Positions 50,798 to 59,319 of a stretch of 64,000 nucleotides of DNA are shown piece after piece. Within the stretch, counting starts at the first letter, position 1, and each line of letters begins with the position of its first letter. The DNA lies in the NCBI RefSeq assembly GCF_027925305.1, contig NZ_BSDR01000001.1:2073001-2137000 (forward strand), in the 5' to 3' direction. A program made the position numbers and the translations under genes. Source of the DNA: Desulforhabdus amnigena (lineage in GTDB: Bacteria > Desulfobacterota > Syntrophobacteria > Syntrophobacterales > Syntrophobacteraceae). The notes below the pieces were generated by a model. The model made no database searches and was not told where the DNA came from. It saw nothing but the letters and a program-made list of their open reading frames with translations.

Positions 50798-52032
50798 TAC
50801 AACTCGATTCTCTCAACGCTTTCATACATGATGGCAAACATGAGGGTCAGATACTCGCGCAGGTGACGCGTCACGAGGAAGTTATTGAGAACGAGATCCT
50901 TTGCCTTTCTTCCCATCTCTTCCAATTTGTCCCGTTTTTTCAAGAGATAACGTACACGAAGGGCTGCACCTTCCGGGGTATTGACAAGAAATCCCGTATG
51001 ATGATTGATGACTTGCAGGCGGATGCCGCCGGTATCGCCCCCGATCACGGGCTTTCCTTTCCACATGGCCTCCGTTACCGTAAGGCCGAAGCCCTCTTTG
51101 GTGGATTTCTGCAGGCAAATGGTGGAAGCCCGCTGCAGAGCGTTGATTTCCCGGTGGGCATCAGAGGGCAACAATAGGATATGGATATCCGGATCATCTC
51201 CGGCCGCATTTCTCACTTCCTTCAAGACCTCTTCCCCTTCAGGATCATCGGTGGCACCCCCCCCCGCCAAGACCAGCTGTACCGAAGTAAATTCTTTGAC
51301 CTGCCGGTAGGCATGGATCACCCCCACAGGGTCCTTGAAGCGGTCAAAACGGGAAACCTGAGTGATGAGAGGCTTGTCCGGATCCAGGCCCCAGCGGTCG
51401 AAGACGGCATTCACCTCGCCGGGAAAGAGTTCCCTGTTCTTTTGACTCAGCGGATCGATACTTGGAGCGATCAGATACAGCGGGTGAGGAAGGGGCTGCG
51501 CGAAATCGGCCAGCGACCACACACTGGCATCATAGCCCACCACAAAATCCCGCAGATACTTCCAGACAGCCCGGTAGGGGCGACTCAAATCGATATGGCA
51601 TCGCCAGATCCATTTCCCCTTTCGATCGGGACACAATTTCAAAAGAGGCGCTGGTTGCGGATCATGGATAAAGACGAAATCGGCATCTTCCAATTGGCCA
51701 CGCATTCTCTCCGCATTCTCCTCGTTTGTTTTTTCGTAGATCCTCAAAAGTGCCGGAGGAATTTCCACAGAATCTCCCTGGAGGGCATTGTGAAAACTTT
51801 TCGTGCACTGGTAGAATTCTTTTTCACCTGTGATGACCTCCCACTCGGCATTCAGCCCCAATTCCTTTTTGAGAGGAACCAGCCAGTTCAGGATTTCCGC
51901 CACTCCTCCGCCCTCCCGGGTCGAATTCACGTGTACGACTTTCATGCCTTTCAGGGGTTCTGCGAGTTGCCTGAGGTGATCGATGACTTCATTTCCAACA
52001 ATTTGCGCATAACTTTCCAGTAAATTGGCCAT
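50797..52032 (-). CDS. TreT-like trehalose synthase, GT4 glycosyltransferase
   Basis: 411 residues from the ATG at 52032 behind GGAGGGG. TreT makes trehalose directly and reversibly from a nucleotide-diphosphate glucose and glucose. The N-terminal VVHVNSTREGGGVAEILNWLVPL and EKEFYQCTKSFHNALQG segments are specific for this branch; the GT4 nucleotide site reads KSTKEGFGLTVTEAMWKGKPVIGGDTGGI. Thus the operon holds two routes to trehalose (OtsA/OtsB and TreT). It starts 5 bp after the DUF5752 gene, a pairing known from other TreT loci. Confidence 0.92.
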   Translation of the reverse strand: MANLLESYAQIVGNEVIDHLRQLAEPLKGMKVVHVNSTREGGGVAEILNWLVPLKKELGLNAEWEVITGEKEFYQCTKSFHNALQGDSVEIPPALLRIYEKTNEENAERMRGQLEDADFVFIHDPQPAPLLKLCPDRKGKWIWRCHIDLSRPYRAVWKYLRDFVVGYDASVWSLADFAQPLPHPLYLIAPSIDPLSQKNRELFPGEVNAVFDRWGLDPDKPLITQVSRFDRFKDPVGVIHAYRQVKEFTSVQLVLAGGGATDDPEGEEVLKEVRNAAGDDPDIHILLLPSDAHREINALQRASTICLQKSTKEGFGLTVTEAMWKGKPVIGGDTGGIRLQVINHHTGFLVNTPEGAALRVRYLLKKRDKLEEMGRKAKDLVLNNFLVTRHLREYLTLMFAIMYESVERIEL

Positions 52033-52037
52033 GACAG

Positions 52038-52694
52038 CTACCCCTCCATGGGACACATTTTGAATACCGCCTCGAGTTCCTTCCTCAATGCGGCCAGGGT
52101 GGTGAAGTAGGGATCTACGCTGTTGATCCTTTTGATCAACTCATCGTACGCGTCCTCGCCAAAGCTCTGAAGCCATTCCACGAAATCGCTTTTCCCACGT
52201 TCCGTCCGCCGCCTCGCATCTATGAAATGATAAAAAATGCTTCCGAGAGACATTTTAGGAATCCGTTCTTGAAGCCCCCTGGGGTGATCGAGGCGTATCC
52301 CCGTGTCGAACACAACGATCTGAGAGCGAATGAACTTGAACCGCTGACCGGCCCGGGCCCATGGAACAAACTCGCTTTCCGCAAGCCTCTCTTCGATCAC
52401 ATCGATCAACTCCCTGCGCAAGTCTTCAATATCCTTGTAATGAGTCGGATCTATAATGGCCAGTCTCTCCGCCAGGCGCGTATCGTGAAGATTCCGCCAC
52501 GCCCAGGCTGCAAAATCATTCTGATATTCAGGTTCATCGAAACTGGATCGAAGCATGCCACCCCAGAAATGATAATAAATGCATCCGGGATGTATCGTCT
52601 CCAGGCGATCGCTCAACTCGCGCAGGTTCTGAGCCTCCTTCCCCGTTGCGATGGAGATGAGCGCACAGTCTTTAACAGCAAACGGATCTGCCAT
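52038..52694 (-). CDS. DUF5752-family protein, trehalose locus
   Basis: 218 residues from the ATG at 52694 behind GGAGGGT. Two similar halves can be seen, each with a YYHF/FYHF motif: CIYYHFWGGMLRSSFDEPEYQNDFAAWA (about 55-85) and SIFYHFIDARRRTERGKSDFVEWL (about 155-180), each followed by helices (LAIIDPTHYKDIEDLRRELIDVIEE and RINSVDPYFTTLAALRKELEAVF), so it is an internal duplication. This family is found next to TreT in bacteria and archaea; its biochemical role is not established. First gene of the seven-gene trehalose-channel operon. The 115-bp palindromic element ends 59 bp upstream of its start. Confidence 0.9.
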   Translation of the reverse strand: MADPFAVKDCALISIATGKEAQNLRELSDRLETIHPGCIYYHFWGGMLRSSFDEPEYQNDFAAWAWRNLHDTRLAERLAIIDPTHYKDIEDLRRELIDVIEERLAESEFVPWARAGQRFKFIRSQIVVFDTGIRLDHPRGLQERIPKMSLGSIFYHFIDARRRTERGKSDFVEWLQSFGEDAYDELIKRINSVDPYFTTLAALRKELEAVFKMCPMEG

Positions 52695-52752
52695 GAAGGT
52701 CCACCCTCCTTTCGGTTCTGAATGTATGATTTCTTCGTGATGCACCGGATAT

Positions 52753-52868
52753 TTAGAGCCTATCCAAAAACCTACCTCGGCAGCGGACACCCCCCTTTAA
52801 TCCCCCCCTCAAGGGGGGACCAAGGGGGGTGTCGCAAAGTCCACAGGTGGTTTCTGGATAGGTTCTTA
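52753..52868 (+). repeat. Palindromic element A, copy 2 (MITE-like)
   Basis: AGAGCCTATCC and GGATAGGTTCT termini; the whole element matches the reverse complement of 31063-31177 with only a few substitutions and indels in the C/G runs. It lies directly upstream of the trehalose operon and probably within its leader or promoter region. Confidence 0.85.
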
Positions 52869-53109
52869 GTAAAGAATCCCCCTCCCAACCTGGAATGATT
52901 TTTCGATGACTCCAGAACGGGAACCGGGAGAGAAGCGAGCGTGTACGCATCGTGATCATCGCGTGTACGCTTGCACCATAAGATGAGTCGCAGACAGGAA
53001 AAACCTTTGATAATGAGGAAGCCGTACGGGGATAGGGAAAGTTGAAGAACAAAACAGCATTCCACCCGTTACGAAGATCAATGCTGACTCAGACCTTCTT
53101 CTCTCCTCT
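52869..53109. other. Intergenic region upstream of trehalose operon
   Basis: Contains two direct copies of GCGTGTACGC (52939-52948 and 52961-52970) with a 22-bp period, possibly binding sites for a regulator of the trehalose operon. No gene seen. Confidence 0.5.
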
Positions 53110-53598
53110 TTATGGCGAAGCCTGTAGAGCCACTTCCACTTCGGTAACGTTTAGAACTTCCCGGAGATTGTTCGGATCGATTTCCACCAGAAAACCTCGT
53201 TTCCCACCGTTAATGTAAATCCTGGAGAGCTGAAACAGGCTGGATTCCGCGTATACCGGCATTTGTCGCCGGGTACCAAATGGACTGATACCGCCTACTT
53301 GATATCCAGTATGTTTTTGTGCAACCTCCACTTCACAGGGAGTGATGTGTTTGACTCCCATCAAACGGGCCAGCTGTCTGGTAGAAACTTCACAATCGCC
53401 ATGCATGAGCACCAGGATCGGCTTTTTGGATTCTGTTTCCATCACCAGCGTCTTCACGACCTCATGTTCTGAAACCTTCAAGACCTCAGCCGCATGATGA
53501 GTACCCCCATGTTCTTCAAAGGGATAAAGATGACCAATAAACGGAATCTTTCTGCTTCTCAGAAGTCGCACTCCAGGAGTCACTGGATAATCAGCCAT
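53110..53598 (-). CDS. YbaK/EbsC-type aminoacyl-tRNA deacylase
   Basis: 162 residues from the ATG at 53598 (a start at 53631 is possible, neither site having a strong ribosome signal). The YbaK/ProX fold hydrolyses mischarged Cys-tRNA(Pro) or related species. Family features: HLYPFEEHGGTHHAAEVLKVSEHEVVKTLVM, the catalytic Lys within that last segment, and GYQVGGISPFGTRRQMPVY with the GxxPFG motif. Unlinked to its neighbours. The divergent CysRS-like protein at 27534 is the only other aminoacylation gene in the window. Confidence 0.92.
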   Translation of the reverse strand: MADYPVTPGVRLLRSRKIPFIGHLYPFEEHGGTHHAAEVLKVSEHEVVKTLVMETESKKPILVLMHGDCEVSTRQLARLMGVKHITPCEVEVAQKHTGYQVGGISPFGTRRQMPVYAESSLFQLSRIYINGGKRGFLVEIDPNNLREVLNVTEVEVALQASP

Positions 53599-53631
53599 TT
53601 GCAGCAGACCTTCCCCTTCCGGCATCCCCAC

Positions 53632-54080
53632 CGGAAAGCATGATTGATAATGTAAAACATTTCTTCTCGCTACCTATATGGTCTCGCCTCAGAATGCAGA
53701 ACAATAAAACAGTAAAATATTCGAGACAATTTGATGAACGGACTTACCCGTAAACATATCAAGTTGTTGTATGCATCTCATAAAAGAATATATGAATATT
53801 CAGGAACCTGTCAACCTGCACCTGCCAAAAGGAGCAGACCTATCCATATAAATGTAAATATTATCGAATATTTAAAAATGAATTATTATTCACTTTCTTT
53901 TCTCTATTCATCCATCTGCACGACACATTCGATGGGCCGACGGAATATCTAATGACTGGAATACAAATTTTTCATGTGATATATATTCTAAGCTTACTGA
54001 TTTCTTAAAGTTCCGTATGACAATAAAAAATCCTGAGTGTGAAGGATCTTGACTACTGAACACACGGAAGAGAGGCTGCC
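53632..54080. other. AT-rich intergenic region
   Basis: 449 bp, strongly AT-rich at 53700-53990. It contains the promoters of the divergent YbaK and MBL genes. No RNA, repeat or gene recognised. Confidence 0.5.
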
Positions 54081-54797
54081 ATGAAGGAATATGAGATCTA
54101 TCCAATGGTGATTGGAGCCAATGAAACCGACCAGGGGATCATGACTTATCTGAGGGGGTACGGCAAACGGATCTGGATTCCCATCTACTCTTTTCTCGTG
54201 GAGGGTGGAAATGAAAAAATCCTCGTGGACACGGGCCTGGAGCAGTTTGTCGTGCCGGAACACGTGGGTCGGGAATACGGTCTCGACATTCTGGAATTCG
54301 AGGATGCCCTCGAAAAACACGGACTTCATCCCGAAGATATCGATATCATCATCCATACACACCTGCACAACGATCACTGCGAGAACGACTACAAGTGCCC
54401 TCAGGCCAGAATCGTCGTACAAAAAGTGGAGTACGAATTTTTCCTCCATCCCCACCCCATTGACCACCGCTACTATTCCGACCTCCTGGACGGCTTGAAT
54501 GTCGAACTGGTGGAGGGAGATACACACCTGATGGAGGGAATCGATCTGATTTTCTCGCCCGGTCATACTCCCGGCGGGCAATCCGTGGCAATAAATACTT
54601 CCGCGGGCCGTGCCATCATAACGGGGTTTTGTTGCAACCAGATGAACTTTCCGCCCAATGCGCCCCCAGTGCCCTCCGGAGTGCATACGGATGCCATTGC
54701 AGCCTATGAAAGCGCAAGAAAAATACAGGAAATGGCCGATATTCTGATCCCGCTTCACGATCTGTCCGTAGGGAGCAAAAAACGCATTCCGGCATGA
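54081..54797 (+). CDS. MBL-fold hydrolase, N-acyl-homoserine-lactonase-like
   Basis: 238 residues. The dinuclear zinc site HTHLHNDHC (HxHxDH), the His in FSPGHTPGGQ and the late His in LIPLHD are present, giving the full metallo-beta-lactamase set; LVDTGLEQFV and VQKVEYEFFLHPHP are typical of the AttM/AiiA lactonase branch. Whether the substrate is an acyl-homoserine lactone or another lactone or thioester is unknown; no LuxI/LuxR gene lies nearby. Cytoplasmic, no signal peptide. A two-way terminator follows. Confidence 0.88.
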   Translation: MKEYEIYPMVIGANETDQGIMTYLRGYGKRIWIPIYSFLVEGGNEKILVDTGLEQFVVPEHVGREYGLDILEFEDALEKHGLHPEDIDIIIHTHLHNDHCENDYKCPQARIVVQKVEYEFFLHPHPIDHRYYSDLLDGLNVELVEGDTHLMEGIDLIFSPGHTPGGQSVAINTSAGRAIITGFCCNQMNFPPNAPPVPSGVHTDAIAAYESARKIQEMADILIPLHDLSVGSKKRIPA

Positions 54798-54837
54798 ATC
54801 GAGAAGGAAATCTTTGCAAACGCCACAAACAAAAAGA

Positions 54838-54868
54838 GGCCATGAAGATTCGTTTTGTCTTCATGGCC
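54838..54868. terminator. Bidirectional terminator between MBL and typA genes
   Basis: GGCCATGAAGA (54838-54848) and TCTTCATGGCC (54858-54868) make a perfect 11-bp stem. The T tract is better on the minus strand (TCTTTTTGTTTG), so it mainly ends typA; on the plus strand CTTCCTTATTTT follows. Confidence 0.88.
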
Positions 54869-54912
54869 CTTCCTTATTTTATACTGCGCACGGTTTGAAT
54901 ATGGAACCTCCC

Positions 54913-56700
54913 TTATGAACGGTTCTTTATCTTCCGGAGTCGCAGAGCTGTAGGTGTCACTTCCACATATTCATCCTCGTTGATGTATTCCATTGCCTGT
55001 TCGAGTGTGAACTGCCGGGGCGGAATGAGGCGTAGTGCCTCATCGGACCCAGCGGCGCGGATATTGGTGAGCTTCTTTTCTTTGGTGATGTTGACCCAGA
55101 TATCTTCCGCACGCGAGTTTTCCCCCACAATCATTCCCGGATAGACAGGATCACCGGGATTGACAAAAATCGTTCCACGCGGCTGCAAGTGAAAAATGGC
55201 GTAACTCACCGCTCTGCCCGCGCGATCGGAAACGAGAACGCCGTTGGGACGGCCAGTAATCACTCCTGCGTAGGGCGTGAATCCAATGAGAAGGGCATTC
55301 AAAATCCCAGTTCCACGGGTTTCCGTCATGAACTGGTTTCGAAAACCGATGAGTCCTCGAGAGGGGATTTCAAATTCCAGGCGGACTCTGCCAAAGCCGT
55401 GGTTGATCATTTTGGTCATGCGGCCGCGCCGCACCCCCATCATTTCCGTCACAATTCCCACGTGTTCTTCGGGAATATCGATGACAGCAAGTTCCAGAGG
55501 TTCGGAAAGCTCTCCATCAATTTGACGCGTAATGATCCTGGGTTTAGAAAGTGAGAGTTCGAAACCCTCCCGGCGCATCGTCTCCACCATCACCGCCAGT
55601 TGCAACTCACCCCGGGCGCTCACTCTGAAAGAATCCCTATTTTCCGCCTGCTCGACCCGGATGCTCACATTGTAAAGAAGTTCCTTATCCAACCTCTCCT
55701 TGATATGCCTCGAGGTCAGATATTTGCCCTCTTTCCCGGCCAGAGGCGAGGTATTGACGGAAAAATCCATGGATATGGTAGGCTCTTCCACCGTAATGGT
55801 CGGCAAGGCCCTGGGTTCCTGAAGATCCCCCACCGTATCACCAATGAAAACTTCTGGAATCCCCGCAACCGCGGCAATGTCCCCCGCCTCCACAAAACTC
55901 TGTTCCACCCGGTTCAACCCTTCATAGGTATACACGACACTGAGATGAGCCTTCTGTGGAGGCTCCCCTTTCTTGAGGAGCGCTACCTCTTGTCCCTGGC
56001 GCAAAGCCCCGCTCACTACTTTACCCACGGCGATCCGTCCCACATAATCGCTGTAGTGCAGGTTGGTGACCAGGAACTGCAAAGGGGTTTCAGGATCGTA
56101 TGTGGGACAGGGGATGGAAGAAAGAATGCTATCGAAAAGAGGGACCAGATCCTTCCCCTTGCCTTCAGGGTCGGTCAGAGCAATCCCCGCCTTGGCATTG
56201 GTGTAGAGAACCGGAAAGTCGAGTTGTTCTTCCGTGGCGTCCAAGTCGATGAAAAGATCATAGATTTCTTCCAGCACTTCGCTGATGCGCCGGTCCGGAC
56301 GGTCGATCTTATTGATCACGACGATGGGCGGCAGCTTCCGCGCCAGAGCCTTTCCCAGAACAAAACGGGTTTGCGGGAGCGGGCCTTCCGTGGCGTCCAC
56401 AAGCAACATGACTCCATCCACCATATTGAGCGTCCGTTCCACTTCGCCGCCGAAATCGGCATGGCCGGGAGTATCGACGATATTGATTTTCGTCCCCTTG
56501 TACATAATGGCCGTATTCTTGGCCATTATGGTTATGCCCTTTTCCCTCTCGAGATCCATACTGTCCATGACCCGTTCAGCCACCTGCTCGTTGTCCCTGA
56601 AGACTCCACTTTGCCAAAGCATGGCATCGACGAGTGTCGTCTTTCCGTGGTCGACGTGTGCGATAATAGCCAAGTTTCGTAAATCTTCGCGAGTACGCAT
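54913..56700 (-). CDS. typA: Ribosome-associated GTPase TypA/BipA
   Basis: 595-residue translational GTPase acting in 50S assembly and stress (notably cold) adaptation. G1 [10 protein letters not shown]2 region [10 protein letters not shown]3 [17 protein letters not shown]4 NKIDRPDRR; then EF-G-like domains and the BipA-specific C-terminus. Full normal length. The Shine-Dalgarno-like GAGAGG lies in the 3' arm of a small hairpin just before the start codon, followed by six T residues, which suggests control at the level of initiation or attenuation. Confidence 0.97.
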   Translation of the reverse strand: MRTREDLRNLAIIAHVDHGKTTLVDAMLWQSGVFRDNEQVAERVMDSMDLEREKGITIMAKNTAIMYKGTKINIVDTPGHADFGGEVERTLNMVDGVMLLVDATEGPLPQTRFVLGKALARKLPPIVVINKIDRPDRRISEVLEEIYDLFIDLDATEEQLDFPVLYTNAKAGIALTDPEGKGKDLVPLFDSILSSIPCPTYDPETPLQFLVTNLHYSDYVGRIAVGKVVSGALRQGQEVALLKKGEPPQKAHLSVVYTYEGLNRVEQSFVEAGDIAAVAGIPEVFIGDTVGDLQEPRALPTITVEEPTISMDFSVNTSPLAGKEGKYLTSRHIKERLDKELLYNVSIRVEQAENRDSFRVSARGELQLAVMVETMRREGFELSLSKPRIITRQIDGELSEPLELAVIDIPEEHVGIVTEMMGVRRGRMTKMINHGFGRVRLEFEIPSRGLIGFRNQFMTETRGTGILNALLIGFTPYAGVITGRPNGVLVSDRAGRAVSYAIFHLQPRGTIFVNPGDPVYPGMIVGENSRAEDIWVNITKEKKLTNIRAAGSDEALRLIPPRQFTLEQAMEYINEDEYVEVTPTALRLRKIKNRS

Positions 56701-56703
56701 ATG

Positions 56704-56723
56704 AAAAAAGCCCTCTCAAGGGC
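56704..56723 (-). promoter_or_regulatory. typA: Hairpin with T tract at the typA start
   Basis: On the minus strand GCCCT-TGAG-AGGGC is followed by TTTTTT and then CATATG, the last ATG being the typA start. It has the shape of a terminator and also covers the presumed ribosome site. Confidence 0.5.
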
Positions 56724-56943
56724 GGTTGCCGTGTCATTTCCCAGGCCCCCGCCTCCTGTGTTTTTGTGTATTAAAAGGAGCAAAATAAAGATAATCTATG
56801 CTCGCAATGGGTGATCATTGCACTTTTGCATGAGGATCAAAAATTTTAATTCTATATGTGCAGAGTATATAAAACAATGCAAGGCCTACCGCGGCTGTGA
56901 TGTGACAGGAGGAAAGCCGAACAAAAAACGGAGTGCATGAAAA

Positions 56944-56970
56944 AACGGGAATCCTTTTAGGATCCCCGTT
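56944..56970 (-). terminator. Terminator of the HesB-like selenoprotein gene
   Basis: AACGGGAATCC and GGATCCCCGTT form an 11-bp stem with one mismatch and a 5-nt loop; on the minus strand six T residues follow. It lies 43 bp after the selenoprotein stop. Confidence 0.88.
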
Positions 56971-57012
56971 CATAAAACCCCATACGGGATGAACAGCCCT
57001 TCTTAAAAACAG

Positions 57013-57333
57013 CTAACAGCTACAGGAACCGGAACCGCAACCGCCTCCCCCGCCTACGGGAACTTCAGAAGTCACTTTGAAACCGGATCCCATGCCATAG
57101 GTCACATAGTCTACAGTAACATCTTTGGTCTGAGCATGAAGATCCTTATCCATCAACATGGTAAAGCCGTTCACTTTAAATACGTCATCGCTTTCTTTCG
57201 GTTCATCCAGAACCATTGCCAGGGACGGACCGGCTCAACCCCCGGATTGCAGGAAAACACGAATCGGCGTGATTTCCTTTCCCTTGAAATAGTCCTTCAG
57301 GACCGCTTCCGCTTTTTCAGTTACATGGATCAT
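57013..57333 (-). CDS. HesB/IscA-like selenoprotein (in-frame UGA read as Sec)
   Basis: 106 codons from an ATG at 57333 (AGGAG upstream) with one in-frame TGA at 57237-57235, codon 33, in the context QSGG-U-AGPSLAM. The reading frame continues uninterrupted on both sides and the residues before and after the TGA belong to one HesB-like domain, so the TGA is best read as selenocysteine. Immediately downstream, GGUUC-UGGAU-GAACC can fold into a hairpin starting 20 nt after the UGA, the correct distance for a bacterial SECIS. The protein resembles IscA/ErpA scaffolds but the Sec takes the position of the first conserved Cys, and the C-terminus is Gly-rich with three Cys (CGSGSCSC). Ordinary annotation would report only a 67-residue fragment from 57216. 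A terminator follows. Confidence 0.88.
57201..57214 (-). promoter_or_regulatory. Candidate bacterial SECIS hairpin
   Basis: On the minus strand, GGTTC, TGGAT loop, GAACC, 20 nt after the TGA codon. The loop holds G residues as in known bacterial SECIS elements. Coordinates are approximate to a base or two. Confidence 0.5.
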
Positions 57334-57617
57334 CCATATCTCCTTTCATTCTTCCTTTTCGGGAGTGTGTGAAGCCACACATGATTTAGGCGTCATGCAG
57401 CATCACGCAGAAACCAACCGGCACCTTTGAGTTGGTCATGTTACGTTATAAAATCAGCTTTTGCGACATTGCAGTTACACAAACAGATGCTGCTGAGCCT
57501 TATTGCAAAATATATACAAAACTCTTTTAGTCAAGAGCGTTGCCCTTTCCGTTCCATGTCACTTTTGTGATCTAAGCTGGTCTTCGTAATTACGCAGCCG
57601 TTTACTCATACGTTTTC

Positions 57618-57697
57618 GTAGGAGCGGCATCCTGCCGCGACAAGGTGTGCGGCTGCCGGTTCCTGTCACGGCTAGAAGCCGTTCTTACAAAGAACGG
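57618..57697. repeat. REP-type hairpin pair (BIME-like)
   Basis: GTAGGAGCGGCATCCTGCCGCGAC and, in inverted orientation, GTCACGGCTAGAAGCCGTTCTTAC (57665-57688). Each contains a perfect 6-bp stem with a 3-nt loop. A third hairpin, CCGTTCTT-ACA-AAGAACGG (57679-57697), overlaps the second. Confidence 0.8.
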
Positions 57698-57947
57698 ACC
57701 GCATATTTACAATAATTTTCAGCACCAAGCATTAATGAACGCTCACAAATTGATTGATCTCCTCAATGCCTTTGTCCCGCTCCAGTTGGAGAAAGCGATA
57801 TCTAACATTTTCCTCATTGTTTTTCCACCCCGAAAACAACTATACAACCATCTCATGGGATATGCCTCTTGAGATTGGCATTTTCGAAATTCCCCTTCAA
57901 AGGGGAACTGCTCTAAGATGCTTAATCTTAATGCGACATTGTCAAAA

Positions 57948-58015
57948 CCACGGAGACACAGAGGGCACAGAGAAAGACCTCCAAATGAAATCTCTGTGTT
58001 CTCCGTGTCTCCGTA
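57948..58015. repeat. Inverted repeat of the CACGGAGACACAGAG type
   Basis: ACGGAGACACAGAG and CTCTGTGTTCTCCGTGTCTCCGT are near-inverted copies about 20 bp apart. This intergenic repeat type is widespread in several bacterial phyla. Confidence 0.75.
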
Positions 58016-58087
58016 GAAAGGTGAAATCTGACTATGTCAAGGTACCTGACCAGAAGTTATTCAACATTCTTGGCAATTGCTGGTTAC

Positions 58088-58162
58088 GTCATTCCGGCAT
58101 ACTTTCAGCCGGCATCCAGCCACACGGCACATTCTCTGGATACCGCCTTTCGCCGGTATGAC
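58088..58162. repeat. 75-bp inverted repeat with GTCATTCC / GGTATGAC ends
   Basis: GTCATTCCGGCATACTTTCAGCCGGCATCCAG at the left and CTGGATACCGCCTTTCGCCGGTATGAC at the right form long inverted arms. The pattern matches a common deltaproteobacterial intergenic repeat. Confidence 0.75.
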
Positions 58163-58552
58163 ATTTTGAAAATGTTAATAAATTTCTGTTCATATCTAAT
58201 TCAACACCATTAGGGACATGGGAAAAGTTGTTCGAAATGAGAACTGCCGCAACTCACTGATCACGAAAATGCTCATGGTAAGGTCTTAAAATCGTGATTC
58301 ACTGCCCCACAGAATGCGTGCCGCTCAAACAAAGGAACTGCCCATTTTCGAAGATGGTGCTAAAATAATTTATGGAGGGAATGCGAGAAACATCTATCAG
58401 TCGATTATGGTCGGTTCGACGAAAGGACGTTGCCTTCAATACGAATTTACCAATAAAGATAAAGTGGGGTTCTGGGCTTTCCGGGGAGGCATTTACCGAA
58501 AGGCCGGTCCTTTTGCCGGAGTCGACCCTTCCATAAGGAGGAAAAAGGCCTC

Positions 58553-58939
58553 ATGGACAAACCACCGAGACTCTTGATGTGGAATTACAGTGCGAAAGAA
58601 CAGGAAAATCTGCAGAGCATTCTGAAGGAAGTAGGAGCTCCCCACGCCGTGCCCATTGAAAAAACGCAGGGGACTTTGACTCTCAAGGAGATCATTCACT
58701 TGGAAATGCAATCTGATGAAGAATTTGCATCTGAAGAAAAGGTCCTCCTTTTTTACAATATTCCACCGAAAGGCGTCCATTTCCTTCTGAACCTGTTTAA
58801 GACCAGAGACTTGCCGCGCCCCATTTATGCCGTGGTAACGGAACATTCCATCAACTGGCCATTCAGCGTGTTGCTTGAACACCTTATAGAGGAAAGAAAC
58901 GCCATGACGGCACGTCAGGCATCACAAGAACCGGCTTGA
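58553..58939 (+). CDS. DUF3783-family protein
   Basis: 128 residues. The core KVLLFYNIPPKGVHFLLNLFKTRDLPRPIYAVVTEHSINWPFSVLLEHLIEER matches the short DUF3783 family, which has no assigned function. The ATG follows AAGGAGGAAAAAGG, an excellent ribosome site. It is followed 73 bp later by a zinc-ribbon gene and then an FAD-dependent thiol oxidoreductase, in the same direction. Possibly linked to redox control, by neighbourhood only. Confidence 0.88.
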   Translation: MDKPPRLLMWNYSAKEQENLQSILKEVGAPHAVPIEKTQGTLTLKEIIHLEMQSDEEFASEEKVLLFYNIPPKGVHFLLNLFKTRDLPRPIYAVVTEHSINWPFSVLLEHLIEERNAMTARQASQEPA

Positions 58940-59012
58940 CTTTACTCCCTTTATCCGGGAGGGTCATTCAAGGTTTTTTTTCATTTCGATACTGAGTAAG
59001 AGACGGAAAACA

Positions 59013-59240
59013 ATGAGCAATGAACCAATACGCACCACCAGATCCAAAGGCAAATGGCGTCGTCATAAAGTGTATGTATGCTCGACATGCGGCAGGGAAC
59101 AGCCTTTCTGCTGGAGCTGTCCCTGCGGCTTCATGATCTGCTCCGATTGCATGGAAGAAAATTTCTGGGGGATGACCTGCAACGGAATCGTCTGGACATG
59201 CCCCGATTGCGGCGACATCAGGAGTTTCGGTAACGATTGA
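59013..59240 (+). CDS. Small zinc-ribbon protein
   Basis: 75 residues with eight Cys arranged as CSTC, CPC preceded by SC, CSDC and CPDC: VYVCSTCGREQPF, CWSCPCGF, MICSDCMEEN and WTCPDCGDI. That predicts one or two treble-clef or ribbon-type zinc sites. The N-terminus is basic (RTTRSKGKWRRHK), which could bind nucleic acid. I know no name for it. It lies 79 bp upstream of the oxidoreductase gene in the same direction and could be co-transcribed. Confidence 0.82.
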   Translation: MSNEPIRTTRSKGKWRRHKVYVCSTCGREQPFCWSCPCGFMICSDCMEENFWGMTCNGIVWTCPDCGDIRSFGND

Positions 59241-59319
59241 TGCTTTTCCATCAGTACCTGCAGTGAACCACCAAACGGAAGCAGCAATCACCTCCAAGAA
59301 TTCGGAAAGGAGAGTATCG

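Larger units (their letters stand above)
56701..57012. other. Intergenic region upstream of typA
   Basis: 312 bp; holds the typA leader hairpin, AT-rich promoter DNA (56770-56880) and the terminator of the selenoprotein gene. Confidence 0.5.
57334..58552. other. Gene-free repeat island
   Basis: 1.2 kb with no supportable gene. Three unrelated intergenic repeat families lie within 550 bp (57618-58162, listed separately). Open frames at 57754-58161 and 58314-58577 run through repeats or lack a ribosome site. Confidence 0.65.

Noticed and set aside
31063-52868. Composite transposon bounded by the two inverted elements
   Set aside because: The 21.7 kb between them is core metabolism with no transposase, so independent insertion of two small elements is more likely.
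57754-58161. Open frame of 135 codons in the repeat island
   Set aside because: It reads through two inverted repeats; the apparent coding is repeat sequence.
57618-58162. CRISPR array
   Set aside because: The repeats are of three different kinds, inverted and not regularly spaced; no cas gene is present.
58314-58577. Open frame of 87 codons overlapping the DUF3783 start
   Set aside because: No Shine-Dalgarno sequence, overlaps a gene with an excellent one, and lies in repeat-rich DNA.
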